Shown: in pieces, positions 1-8,978 of the stretch
Layout of the letters: every line of letters begins with the position of its first letter
How positions within the stretch are numbered: position 1 is the first letter of the stretch
Source: CAYMWF01 sp964394085 [NCBI: uncultured Gemmatimonadota bacterium]
GTDB lineage: Bacteria; GCA-2686955; CAYMWF01
Assembly: GCA_964394085.1 (NCBI GenBank)
Contig: CAYMWF010000014.1
Coordinates: 1-64,000 of the forward strand
Direction: 5' to 3'
DNA length: 64,000 nucleotides
Position numbers and translations under genes: made by a program
Notes under the pieces: generated by a model
The model's input: only the letters and a program-made list of their open reading frames with translations
What the model was told of the DNA's origin: nothing
Databases searched by the model: none

Positions 1-326
1 AAATATTATGTAAACCAGAAGCCTGCCTTTCCTCAAAATCACAGGATTTTCTCCGCGCCGGACCGGGTCAAAAAGGGTAGATGAATGTTTGAGAGAAGAA
101 CTCGAAAGTAGAAGCATGCCTGAAAATCCCTTGCAGAATGCCAGGATCAACTAAACCTTGCATCATTTTCTCATCTGCCGTACATTTCCGGCCGAATAGG
201 GGAAAGGACGCGTTGATTAAAACGCTCTTGCGGATGACCTCCGCAGCCGATTATTCAAAGTAGATTCCCGCCCGGCGGCTGAAACGGGCCGAACCCGGGT
301 TTTCAACATAAAACGGAGGTTTTGAC
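1..326. other. Leading region without a recognisable gene
   Basis: No convincing coding frame, tRNA or repeat is visible here. Open frames on the minus strand run into the following protease gene and look like shadows of its codon bias. An in-frame stop (TAA at 309-311) closes the frame of the following gene, so that gene must begin after position 311. In many bacteria dxr or cdsA lies upstream of rseP; neither is seen in these 326 bases. Confidence 0.5.
315..320 (+). promoter_or_regulatory. Shine-Dalgarno GGAGGT that decides the rseP start
   Basis: A near-perfect GGAGGT lies six bases before an ATT codon at 327, in frame with the protease. The next in-frame ATG (390) and TTG (387) have no comparable site and would remove half of the first membrane helix. 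Confidence 0.5.
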
Positions 327-1655
327 ATTCTCGGACAAATTTCAGACATTGTTCTCTCCTTCGGGAGTTTTGTTTTTGCAATAGGGTTGATGATAGTGGC
401 CCACGAATTGGGCCATTTTATCGCCGCCGTCTCCCTGGGCGTCAGGGTCGAGGTCTTCTCCATCGGTTTCGGCAAGAAGCTTTTCCGGAAGAGGATTGGA
501 GAAACCGAGTATACCCTGTCCCTGCTGCCGATCGGCGGATACGTGAAAATGGCCGGGGACAATCCCGAGCAAGTATCGGATGCCCCCTGGGAATTCCTTG
601 CCCAGCCCGCCTGGAAGAGGGTCACCATAATCCTGGCGGGGCCGGTCATGAATATCGTCCTGGCTTTTCTGCTGTACCTGCTCATTTTCAGTGTCTGGGG
701 CAGGGAGCGGGCGGAATTCGAAATAGGCGGATTCATGGAAGAATCGCCGGCCAGGGAAGCCGGAGTCCTTCCGGGCGATCGGATAATAGCCGTGGACGGG
801 GTTGCGGCCGACGATATCGCGCACGTTTCGGAGATGATCGCATATTCCGATCCGGATCGTCCGGTGAATCTCGAGATCATCCGGGGCGACAGCACCGTCA
901 GCCTGCCGGTTCCGACCCGGGAGCTCCAGCCCGGACGGCGCATGATCGGCATTCAATTCAGACCCAGCTACCAGAATGTCGTCGGTGCGGTGAAGTGGAA
1001 GGGGGCGGCATGGAAAACAGGTCTTTCCCCCGGGGACGAGATTCTGTCGGTCAGCGGCGAGGAGCTTACGGTCAACGACCAGCTGATCTTTAAATTCGCC
1101 GGAAAACACGATACGGAAGTGCCGATAACCTGGCTCAGGGACGGGGTGGAAAAACATGGCGTGATAGTTCCGGAACCTCAACCGTTCTATCCCGAGCTGG
1201 AGGAGGGTGTTCCGTTCCCCGATCTGGGGTTGATAGGATATACCCCGAGAGAGCAGCTGACTTCGGGAACCCTGGTTCCCGCCGCCCTCGAGAGAACCAG
1301 GGATTCCTGCTTTCTGCTCCTCCAGTTCCTCGGAGCGCTCGCCAAGGGCGCGCCGGGAACCCGGGATGCGGTCGGAGGGCCGGTGGCGATTTTCGTAATA
1401 ATCTGGGAATCGGCCAGGTACGGGTTTTACCATTTTCTTCTTCTCGTTTCCCTTATCAGCGTCAATCTCGGAATCTTCAATCTCCTGCCGATTCCGGTTC
1501 TTGACGGGGGGCATCTCGTCATTATATTCATTGAAGGTGTGATCCGGAGGCCGCTCTCCCTGCGGGTGAAAGCGGCCATTCAGCAGGCCGGGCTTTTTAT
1601 TCTGCTCGCCCTGATCCTGGCGATTACATGGAAGGATCTCCTCAAATTCCGGTAA
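327..1655 (+). CDS. rseP: RseP-type site-2 zinc metalloprotease
   Basis: Intramembrane metalloprotease of the RseP/S2P family, which cuts anti-sigma factors and leftover signal peptides within the inner membrane. The zinc motif HELGH lies about residues 26-30 of the extended protein and the third ligand is in the LDGGH motif near residue 393. Two PDZ-like segments (GVLPGDRIIAVDG and GLSPGDEILSVSG) lie between the terminal membrane helices. Length, about 442 residues, matches the family. I chose ATT 327 because the preceding GGAGGT is well spaced and because the codons from 327 to 389 supply the first half of TM1; starting at ATG 390 would put the active-site motif at residue 5. No RseA or sigma-E gene is seen nearby, so the substrate is unknown. 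Confidence 0.9.
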   Translation: MLGQISDIVLSFGSFVFAIGLMIVAHELGHFIAAVSLGVRVEVFSIGFGKKLFRKRIGETEYTLSLLPIGGYVKMAGDNPEQVSDAPWEFLAQPAWKRVTIILAGPVMNIVLAFLLYLLIFSVWGRERAEFEIGGFMEESPAREAGVLPGDRIIAVDGVAADDIAHVSEMIAYSDPDRPVNLEIIRGDSTVSLPVPTRELQPGRRMIGIQFRPSYQNVVGAVKWKGAAWKTGLSPGDEILSVSGEELTVNDQLIFKFAGKHDTEVPITWLRDGVEKHGVIVPEPQPFYPELEEGVPFPDLGLIGYTPREQLTSGTLVPAALERTRDSCFLLLQFLGALAKGAPGTRDAVGGPVAIFVIIWESARYGFYHFLLLVSLISVNLGIFNLLPIPVLDGGHLVIIFIEGVIRRPLSLRVKAAIQQAGLFILLALILAITWKDLLKFR

Positions 1656-1687
1656 CGAAATTCACGATGTTTCGGTCGGGCTGGCGA

Positions 1688-2296
1688 ATGAATATACGGT
1701 TAACCACGGCAGGTTTACTCGGGATTCTGATTCTGATTGTTCTGACCGGCTGTCAGAAAAGAAATATCCTAGATCCGGGCGACGGCGGGGATGATCCCCT
1801 CATCCTGACACAGGCCAATCATCCCAGCGGCTGGAGTTCTCTCGACTGTTTCGCTTCGGGCTGTCATGCAGACGAAGCGAACTATTTCGACCCCGTATCT
1901 TCAAGCCACGAGACGGCCGATAAAGCCTGCAGCAGCAACGATTGTCACGGCAATAACGGCGTGATGGGAGAGACACTGCTCTGCGGCGTTGTGTTCGAGG
2001 ATGAGGTGGCTCCCGACTGGGCCGAGGAGGTTACCGTCCGTGCCGTTCGCGAAGGGGATGAAACCACCCACCAGTCCCGGCAGACCGACCTTTTCGGCAG
2101 ATTCGCTTTCAGTATCCCGGGCGCATCGGCGGGCAGCTTCCGGTTCGAGCTCGTGAGAGGAAGCGATGAGATCATGTCGACCGACTATTCCATGGAGCTG
2201 CTGGAGATCGACGGTTCCGAAGGTTCCGCCGTCAGCTGCTCTTCATGTCATGGGAGCGTCGGGTCGGTCACGCCCCAGCTCAACATGAATCCGTGA
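1688..2296 (+). CDS. Lipoprotein with three heme-binding-like CXnCH motifs
   Basis: A 202-residue predicted lipoprotein. A hydrophobic signal ends in the lipobox LTGC (Cys22). The mature part has CX4CH at residues 54-60 and 81-87 and a classic CXXCH near 184-188, so up to three covalent c-type hemes are possible, though CX4CH is rarer than CXXCH. Between the second and third motif lies a beta-sandwich-like stretch with TDLFGRFAFSIP, typical of carboxypeptidase-regulatory-like domains. An upstream ATG at 1628 overlaps rseP and would precede the signal peptide by 20 residues, so ATG 1688 is preferred. It sits between rseP and tamA, suggesting cotranscription with envelope genes. I recognise no named family; an electron-transfer or structural role on the membrane are both possible. 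Confidence 0.75.
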   Translation: MNIRLTTAGLLGILILIVLTGCQKRNILDPGDGGDDPLILTQANHPSGWSSLDCFASGCHADEANYFDPVSSSHETADKACSSNDCHGNNGVMGETLLCGVVFEDEVAPDWAEEVTVRAVREGDETTHQSRQTDLFGRFAFSIPGASAGSFRFELVRGSDEIMSTDYSMELLEIDGSEGSAVSCSSCHGSVGSVTPQLNMNP

Positions 2297-2307
2297 CGGA
2301 TCGCTGA

Positions 2308-4422
2308 ATGAGTCATATATCGTCCATCCGCCGCCGCAACCGATTTTCCGCCCCGGTTCCTGATCCGCGAAACAGGCTGCGCGAACACCGCAACAACCGG
2401 TCCTCATGTTTTCCGAGCCCGCCGGTCCCTTTCTTCTCCCGATTCGTCCGGCGTTCCGTCCGCTCCGGGGGAGGAGCTCTTCACCCGCCGCCCGCCCGAA
2501 GATTTTTTACGCTCATCCCAACCGGTATTTCGTTCCCTCTTTTTGTCGCTGTTCTCTTATTCACCGTTTCCCCGGCGGAATCGAGCGGCGGCTCCGCCGC
2601 CTACGAAACATCAGTGCCCGAGACTCTCAGCGTAATCGCCGATATCGAGTTCACGGGGAGAGAAGCTCTCTCACGCGGGGCGCTGCTCGACGCGTCCGGT
2701 TTATGCGAGTGCGGGTTCTTCACGGCCCTCGGCAACAGGACCTGTTTCCAGATGAATGGGGATCGTCTCGATTACGCCGTGGAATCGCTTCTGCTGCTCT
2801 ATAAATCGAAGGGGTTCCTCGAGGCCGTCGTCGAAGAACCCGAAATCGTTCCCGCAGGGGTTACGAAAACCCTCAAGGGTCGCTGTATCCGCCGTTTTTC
2901 GGTTTCCTTCGAGATCGTGGAAGGCCCGAGAACCGTAGTCAGCGACATCTACCTGTTCGGATGCGCCCGGCTTGAGGAATCGACCGTAAGGAAAAAGATA
3001 TCCCACCGGGTGGATCGTCACTACAACCCTCTCGCCGTATCGGACGACATCGCGGCCATCGAACGGTTCTACAGGAATCGCGGATTCTACCGTGCCCTGG
3101 TCCGTGCGGAACCCGTCAGGATGGACGAAAAGCGTATGCTGCTCGTTTTCGAAGTCGACGAAGGGAAGGAATACACCATAGCTTCCATCGAAGTAGAGGG
3201 CAATAAAGCCACCAGAAGCAGCTTCGTAAACCGCGTCATTTCCACTGAGCCGGGGGATTTATACAGCGAAAAACGCTTCGAGCAGGATCAGAGGCGCCTC
3301 TACAAACTGGGCCTTTTCTCCCGCGTGTCATTTTCTGAATCCAGAATGGATACTACGAATGCGGAGCTCGATTTCAATATACGCGTCAGGGAGCGAAAAC
3401 TCAGGTATTATTCGTTCGGAATAGGCGGGAGCTCCCGCGAGCAGGAGCATGCCCGGATTCTCGCCGGATGGGGCAACAAGAATTTTCTCGGAACCGGACG
3501 GCGGCTCAGTCTTCATACCCTTGGCGGCTTCAAGTTTCTCATGCTGGCGGGAGACGGCGATTCGGGCATAGAATTCGTTAGGAATGAAAACAACATCGTT
3601 TTTACCGACCCCTACTTTTTCGGTCTTCCGCTTACGGGCAGTGTGGAACTTTTTCATATAATCGATCTTCCGCCGGAGGAGAGCAGCGTGGAGAGAGTCG
3701 TGAATCTCGGCCTCAACCTGCATATCCGAAAGGACCTTGGTAGGCATAATCTCGCGATTCTCTCCGGTGAACTCGACTGGATCAACGAGGACGATCTCGC
3801 CGGGGAGGAAGGAACCGCAGGAGAATACCGGAACACCCGGGCCCTGGAGCTCTATTTCGAAAGGGACAGCAGAAGCGATCCGTTCGAGCCTTCGGGAGGT
3901 TCCCTTTTCGTCTGGCGGATGAAGCATACAGGCGGGCTTTTCGGCGGTGACTACGCATACAGGCGATACATGTGCTCCTATTCCGCCTACATGCCGGTGG
4001 GCCGTCGTACCAGGCTTGCCGCCAGGATGGCCGCCGGATACATCGAGCTGTTCGATCCGCTCCTGTCGGACGTTCCGCGCAACGACCGGCTTTTCCTGGG
4101 CGGTGCGTCTTCCGTGCGCGGATACAGGGAAGACGAGATGGGCGCCGATGTCGAAGAATACGAAGGCGGCAGAATCATGGCCCTCGCGGGAGTGGAGCTG
4201 AGGTTCCCGCTCATCTGGAATTTCGACAGCGCCGTTTTCGTTGACGCGGGGCAGGTATGGGGAGACCTGGCGTCCGTCGAATTTCCGGATGACATCCGGT
4301 TTTCGGCCGGTTCCGGCATCAGGTACAGGACAGCGATTGGTCCATTGAGAATCGATTTCGGGATCCGGTTGAACGGGAGACCGGACGAGCGGGTCCACCT
4401 GAGTATCGGGCATGCTTTCTAG
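2308..4422 (+). CDS. tamA: TamA/BamA-type Omp85 outer-membrane protein
   Basis: Omp85-family protein that inserts beta-barrel proteins into the outer membrane. After a hydrophobic signal-like segment (about residues 71-92) there are three POTRA-like repeats (about 105-350), then a 16-strand-type barrel domain to the end. The barrel carries the family VRGY motif (SSVRGYRED, about residue 600) and ends in Phe, the usual barrel assembly signal. Three POTRAs and the adjacent TamB gene favour TamA over BamA. The start is uncertain: from ATG 2308 there are some 65 Arg/Pro-rich residues before the signal-like helix and I see no strong ribosome site for an internal start. It begins 12 bases after the lipoprotein gene. 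Confidence 0.85.
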   Translation: MSHISSIRRRNRFSAPVPDPRNRLREHRNNRSSCFPSPPVPFFSRFVRRSVRSGGGALHPPPARRFFTLIPTGISFPLFVAVLLFTVSPAESSGGSAAYETSVPETLSVIADIEFTGREALSRGALLDASGLCECGFFTALGNRTCFQMNGDRLDYAVESLLLLYKSKGFLEAVVEEPEIVPAGVTKTLKGRCIRRFSVSFEIVEGPRTVVSDIYLFGCARLEESTVRKKISHRVDRHYNPLAVSDDIAAIERFYRNRGFYRALVRAEPVRMDEKRMLLVFEVDEGKEYTIASIEVEGNKATRSSFVNRVISTEPGDLYSEKRFEQDQRRLYKLGLFSRVSFSESRMDTTNAELDFNIRVRERKLRYYSFGIGGSSREQEHARILAGWGNKNFLGTGRRLSLHTLGGFKFLMLAGDGDSGIEFVRNENNIVFTDPYFFGLPLTGSVELFHIIDLPPEESSVERVVNLGLNLHIRKDLGRHNLAILSGELDWINEDDLAGEEGTAGEYRNTRALELYFERDSRSDPFEPSGGSLFVWRMKHTGGLFGGDYAYRRYMCSYSAYMPVGRRTRLAARMAAGYIELFDPLLSDVPRNDRLFLGGASSVRGYREDEMGADVEEYEGGRIMALAGVELRFPLIWNFDSAVFVDAGQVWGDLASVEFPDDIRFSAGSGIRYRTAIGPLRIDFGIRLNGRPDERVHLSIGHAF

Positions 4423-4477
4423 CATGGAGTCAAGCGCCCGGTAATAGATTCTACAGTCTTTCAATGCTTCCCCTCAG

Positions 4478-7400
4478 ATGGGAGAAACGGGGGATAAAGG
4501 TCTGGCAGCCTTGCAGAAGAAACGCCGCAGACGAAGAAGGATCCTGCTGTCCCTGATCCTCTTGATTGCAGTTTTCGTCATTTCCGCTCCCGCCTGGCTG
4601 TATGCGCCCGTATTATCCCGTTTCGAAAAAAAGATCTCGGCCGCCACCGGAACCTCGGTAGCCGCCCGGAAGATTCGACCCGGACCGGAGGGCTCGATCA
4701 TGATTTCCGGCGTGACCGTCACCGGTTCGGACTCGCACGAACTGGCGCGATGCGGGAATCTTGTTGTCAAGCTTCCGCTCCTGGAGACGGCCTGGAGATA
4801 TGTCACGGGAAGGCAGCTCAGGATTGGCGAAGTGATTGTGGAAGAGCTTTCCCTGTGTCTGTCCGGGAGAGGGACATCCCCGTCCGATGCCGGATCCGAA
4901 GATCCTGCTGCTGCTGCCGGCGGCGATTTCGCGACCCTGTACGGAAATATCGTATCCTCTGTATGCGGAGACAGCGCGTTCTCCCTCGATATACCCTCAG
5001 TTTCCCTGCCCGTTGACTTGTCTGTCGAGCGGTTGAGGCTTCGCGGTTTCAGGCTCACGTCCGGAGAAACTATCCTTATCGATTCGATGGATGCCGATTT
5101 CTCGCTGTCGAGCGACCGCGGCGGATCGAGTATCAGGCTCGCGATATTGAGAGCGTCGGGTTCGGCGCAGTCGGCGGGTATCCCCTCTCTGGCGGTCCGC
5201 GCGGATGTCCTCCTGGATGACGGAAGGCTCCGGTGCCGGCATCTTTCGGTCCGGACGGATGCCGGATCGCTGAATATCTCGGGAGTAACGGGCGTCGAGG
5301 GAGAACCGGGCGGGGGAGATCTCGACTTCACGCTTCTGCTGGACCAGGTGGATCCGGTCAGGCTTCTAGGGTGTTTTTCCGGGAGTACCGAACCGGCGGA
5401 CGAAACAACCGTTTGCGGCGATTCAATACGCAACCTGTTCGACGGCCGGGTCGATTTCAACCGGACCGCGGCCGGGGTGAACCTGGATCTCGAAATATCC
5501 GGTGAGCTCGCCGGGCTGGGTGAAGCCGCCGCCCGCGCCGGCTTCAGGCTTGACAACAACGGCGTATTCTCCGCCGATTCGCTCTCCGTTGCGGTCGCCG
5601 GGGCGTCCCTCAACATGGCTGGGGAACTCCTTCCCGCGGGTGAAACGATCGATATAGGAGTTACAGGACGTATGGCCGGAGTAGATGTCGGACTTCTGCC
5701 GGTCAAGTTCGCAAAAGGTTTCGATACCGATCTTTCAGCCGACATCAGGTGCTCACTCCTGATTCGCGATACCCTCGACCGGGTGCGCCTGGAGGTTGAT
5801 CGCTTCCACGGCCTGGTGAATGAAAGGCTGATACGGGGGGGGGCGCTCGACGTTTCCTGGCTCGGGGATACCGGAACGGAAGGGCCGGCCGGCGCCCGGG
5901 TCGAGGTCAGGGGCGGGTGGTCCGGCGCGGAAACCTCCGGATTGTCGGTCAGCGGCGCTCTTCATCCTGAAGAATCCCTGGATTTGAACTTTCTATTCAC
6001 TATCGGCGAGAATGATCCGCTGGTTTCACTGCTCTTCCCGGAAGGGGAAAATGTTTACGGCCGACTGGGAGCGGAAGGCTCCGTCACGGGTCCGTGGACG
6101 GAACCCTCCATCGAGCTGGGAGCCGAGCTGACCGGTTTCAGCTGGAGGGATTTCCGGGTCGAAGCCGTCGAGCTTCGCGCCGAGGGCGAACCTTTCGATT
6201 CGGAGCCCGGCGGCAGGATGTTTTGTTCTCTGATCGACGCGCAAAAAGGGACTTTCCAGCTGGCCGAGGCGAGCCTGGAACTTGAATTCGAAAATCGCGT
6301 TCTCTACATCGATGAAGCCTGGGCGTCGGCTTACGACTATTGCGGCATCTTCAAAGGATCGGCATCTGTCGAAGAAAACAGTGTGGCGGGCTCCATTAAA
6401 GAAGCCGTTTTCCTCGTTCCGGACGGCAGGAGCATCCATACCGCCGATCTGCCTTTCAGCTTTTCACACGAAACCGGCGGATTCGCGGCCGGCCCGGCTG
6501 ATTTCGTCTTCCCGGGAGGTTCGGCCGTATTCGAAGTCGAGAAGGCGGGTGAAACCGGAGAAGTCGGATTAACCGCGGCTGTCGTCCATTTCCCGCTTTC
6601 GATGGTGACTTTCCCTTCATTACCCATGCTGACCGGCCAGCTCGACCTCGGTCTCGATATCACTCTTGATGAAGGTGCTCCTTTCCGTGCCGCCGCGGGC
6701 TTCTCCTGCCGGAACCTCGTCGCCGGAGAAGTGGCCGTGGATTCGCTGCATGCAGCCGCCCTTTTCGAAGACGGGGTTCTTTCACTGGAACGTATCGAAG
6801 CAGCCATGTGCGGCGGAACAATGGAAGGAACCGCGGAAATACCGGTGGAAGTCGCCCTCACGGCCGCCCGGACCGCAGCACCGTCCTGTTCGACATATCA
6901 TGTAGATGCCGAATGGCGCTCCGTCGAGCTGGCGGCTCTTTCACCCGTGGTTCCGGCCTCTCTGGGCCTGGGAGGGATTACCGGCGGGAACTTTGAGATC
7001 AAGGGCGATTCCAGAGCGCCGGCAGAAATCCGGGGTGAAGTTTCCGTGGAACAGTTCCGGATAAAAGGAACATCCTTCGAATGCGTGAAGGCGGAACTCA
7101 GTCCCGAAGCGCCCGGCAGGACTCTCGCGCTGCTTTCGGGAATATCCGGAGATCATCCGATTGCGGGATGCGGCGTCATCCCCCTGGAAATAAACCCGGC
7201 CGTCTCACCTTACGCCGTTATGGCTGATTCAGTGATTCTGAATCTTTCCGTTCAACACCTCGACGCTGATTTCCTTGCAGACCATATCAGGCAGGTTTCT
7301 GATATAAAAGGTCGTCTGGCATTCAACGGAGACATGATCCTCGGGGGTATTCACCCGTTCTATCTTCGCGGAGCAGGTGTGCTGGAAAAAGGGCGGGTCA

Positions 7401-8506
7401 AGATCGCGAATTTCGAAGACCGGTTTAAAAACCTCGAGGGGAACATCCGAATGAATGCGGATTCGTGGACGGTCGACGGGGTGAAGGGGCGTCTGGGAGG
7501 CGGCTCTTTCCGCCTGGACGGCGAGTTCGAGACAACCGGCATGAAGCCCGTGGATGCGGATCTCCGCGTGAAATACGAGAATCTCCCAGTAACATGGCTC
7601 CGTGATTTCGACGGTCAGGCGGACGGCTCTCTTACGATCAAGGGGTTGAAAAACGGCGAAATACGGGGAAAGGTTTTTCTCAGCAGGGGGTTTCTCACCA
7701 CTGAATTCAAAAAGAAGGAGACGAGGCTTGTCCCGCCGAAGAAGCCGGGGTTCGTCTACGATATCGATGTTTCAGCTCCCCGGAATCTCTGGGTAAAAAA
7801 TTCCGAGGCGGAAGTCGAAGTGGGCGGGAACATCTCGTTGACCAACCGGTACGGTCGGGTCGGCATCATCGGTGAGCTCGAAATACTGCGAGGGAAATAC
7901 TTCGTACTGCGAAGGAACAAGTTCAGGGTCGTGAACGGGACCATCACTTTCCTCGAACCGGACCGGATCGATCCGGTCCTCGACATAGAAGCCGAAACAA
8001 CGGTGAGGGAGAGGTTCGTCGACCTTTCCGGCGAGACGGTTACGGAGGATGTCGATATCACCTTTAAAATGGAAGGCAATCTTTCCGACCTCGAGCTCAG
8101 CTTCTCATCGGACGGCGAACCGATACCCGAAGAGGAAGCCCTCATGCTCATCATGTTCCACCGCCGGGAGATTGAAAGCACCGCCGACATTTTCGAGACC
8201 GGCAACATCCTGGCGAACGCGGGTGTGTTCGGGGCGGCGATTCTCGAGGAGCGGTTCGGCGAGATCCTGGATACGGTCGAGATCGAACCCGGGGCTCATT
8301 CCATCGACGAGACCCTGGTCGGTGTAGGTAAATATATCTCCGACAATCTTTATATATACTATTCCCAGTACCTGGCAGCGGATCCCCGTTCCCACGTGGG
8401 ATTCGAGTACCGGATCAACAGGTTCCTCTCGGTGAACGGCACCGTCGAGGAAGGGGAGATGGGCAGGGAGTATTCTGTAGACTTGCTGCTTCGTATCGAG
8501 TATTGA
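4478..8506 (+). CDS. tamB: TamB-like translocation/assembly module protein
   Basis: A 1342-residue AsmA/TamB-family protein. An N-terminal Arg-rich anchor and TM helix (about residues 15-40) are followed by more than 1000 residues of repetitive beta-strand pattern, as expected for the hydrophobic-groove bridge across the periplasm. The C-terminal 300 residues match the TamB (DUF490) domain, with GGNISLTNRYGRVGIIGELE and the strand-rich end finishing in an aromatic residue. With TamA it forms the TAM complex that aids outer-membrane protein insertion and, in related proteins, lipid transport. It follows tamA by 55 bases. A nine-G tract lies inside the gene at 5835-5843. Confidence 0.88.
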   Translation: MGETGDKGLAALQKKRRRRRRILLSLILLIAVFVISAPAWLYAPVLSRFEKKISAATGTSVAARKIRPGPEGSIMISGVTVTGSDSHELARCGNLVVKLPLLETAWRYVTGRQLRIGEVIVEELSLCLSGRGTSPSDAGSEDPAAAAGGDFATLYGNIVSSVCGDSAFSLDIPSVSLPVDLSVERLRLRGFRLTSGETILIDSMDADFSLSSDRGGSSIRLAILRASGSAQSAGIPSLAVRADVLLDDGRLRCRHLSVRTDAGSLNISGVTGVEGEPGGGDLDFTLLLDQVDPVRLLGCFSGSTEPADETTVCGDSIRNLFDGRVDFNRTAAGVNLDLEISGELAGLGEAAARAGFRLDNNGVFSADSLSVAVAGASLNMAGELLPAGETIDIGVTGRMAGVDVGLLPVKFAKGFDTDLSADIRCSLLIRDTLDRVRLEVDRFHGLVNERLIRGGALDVSWLGDTGTEGPAGARVEVRGGWSGAETSGLSVSGALHPEESLDLNFLFTIGENDPLVSLLFPEGENVYGRLGAEGSVTGPWTEPSIELGAELTGFSWRDFRVEAVELRAEGEPFDSEPGGRMFCSLIDAQKGTFQLAEASLELEFENRVLYIDEAWASAYDYCGIFKGSASVEENSVAGSIKEAVFLVPDGRSIHTADLPFSFSHETGGFAAGPADFVFPGGSAVFEVEKAGETGEVGLTAAVVHFPLSMVTFPSLPMLTGQLDLGLDITLDEGAPFRAAAGFSCRNLVAGEVAVDSLHAAALFEDGVLSLERIEAAMCGGTMEGTAEIPVEVALTAARTAAPSCSTYHVDAEWRSVELAALSPVVPASLGLGGITGGNFEIKGDSRAPAEIRGEVSVEQFRIKGTSFECVKAELSPEAPGRTLALLSGISGDHPIAGCGVIPLEINPAVSPYAVMADSVILNLSVQHLDADFLADHIRQVSDIKGRLAFNGDMILGGIHPFYLRGAGVLEKGRVKIANFEDRFKNLEGNIRMNADSWTVDGVKGRLGGGSFRLDGEFETTGMKPVDADLRVKYENLPVTWLRDFDGQADGSLTIKGLKNGEIRGKVFLSRGFLTTEFKKKETRLVPPKKPGFVYDIDVSAPRNLWVKNSEAEVEVGGNISLTNRYGRVGIIGELEILRGKYFVLRRNKFRVVNGTITFLEPDRIDPVLDIEAETTVRERFVDLSGETVTEDVDITFKMEGNLSDLELSFSSDGEPIPEEEALMLIMFHRREIESTADIFETGNILANAGVFGAAILEERFGEILDTVEIEPGAHSIDETLVGVGKYISDNLYIYYSQYLAADPRSHVGFEYRINRFLSVNGTVEEGEMGREYSVDLLLRIEY
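5835..5843 (+). repeat. Nine-G homopolymer inside tamB
   Basis: Nine consecutive G bases encode part of an Arg-Gly-Gly-Ala stretch. The frame is open as given; a one-base slip would truncate TamB after roughly a third of its length. Confidence 0.9.
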
Positions 8507-8514
8507 TCCCATCC

Positions 8515-8907
8515 ATGAAGAGCTTCCGCACAATTCTCGAGAAGATTTTCAGCTCGAAACGGCGTCTCTTCTTTTTGTGGCTTATCATTCTTGCCATCAT
8601 CGTCGTCGGCCATTTTCTTCATTTCGACAAGAGAGCTATCGCTCTCGGCGTGCTGGCTTTCGGGTTCGCCACTCACGCTTTCGCAGGTCTCGTGGCGCTG
8701 ATAGCGACTATCCCTGTCATCGGCGTCACTCTGGCGTCGGTGCTGACGCTTCCCTTCTTCCTGCTGGTGAACGGGCTCGCATACCTTGTGACCCTTTTAG
8801 CCATCCGGAAAGGGGACGCAAAATCCGTCCTCAGCTCCCGGATACTGGTATCGGCCCTCCTGGTCGGTATTATAATCGGCTATTTCCTGGGTAAATTCTT
8901 CAATTGA
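8515..8907 (+). CDS. Small multi-pass membrane protein, unknown function
   Basis: About 130 residues with three or four hydrophobic helices: one after a basic N-terminus (FFLWLIILAIIVVGHFLHF), two in the middle (Ala/Gly/Val-rich, then a Leu/Phe-rich helix) and one at the C-terminus. I recognise no family motif. ATG 8515 lies 8 bases after the TamB stop; a TTG at 8503 overlapping that stop is possible. The position suggests cotranscription with tamA-tamB. The middle region is rich in small residues, as in small helical bundle proteins, but no function can be inferred. Confidence 0.65.
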   Translation: MKSFRTILEKIFSSKRRLFFLWLIILAIIVVGHFLHFDKRAIALGVLAFGFATHAFAGLVALIATIPVIGVTLASVLTLPFFLLVNGLAYLVTLLAIRKGDAKSVLSSRILVSALLVGIIIGYFLGKFFN

Positions 8908-8978
8908 CGACCGCGATGCAACCGCCCTGAAGCGGCTCGCATTCCTTTATCCGACTGCCGCCGGCGTCCAGAAAAGAA

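Noticed and set aside
342-1514. 390-codon open frame on the minus strand across rseP
   Set aside because: It mirrors the codon bias of rseP, has no recognisable domain, and the plus-strand protein has clear catalytic motifs.
3328-4464. 378-codon minus-strand frame over tamA
   Set aside because: Antisense to the Omp85 barrel; no ribosome site or domain.
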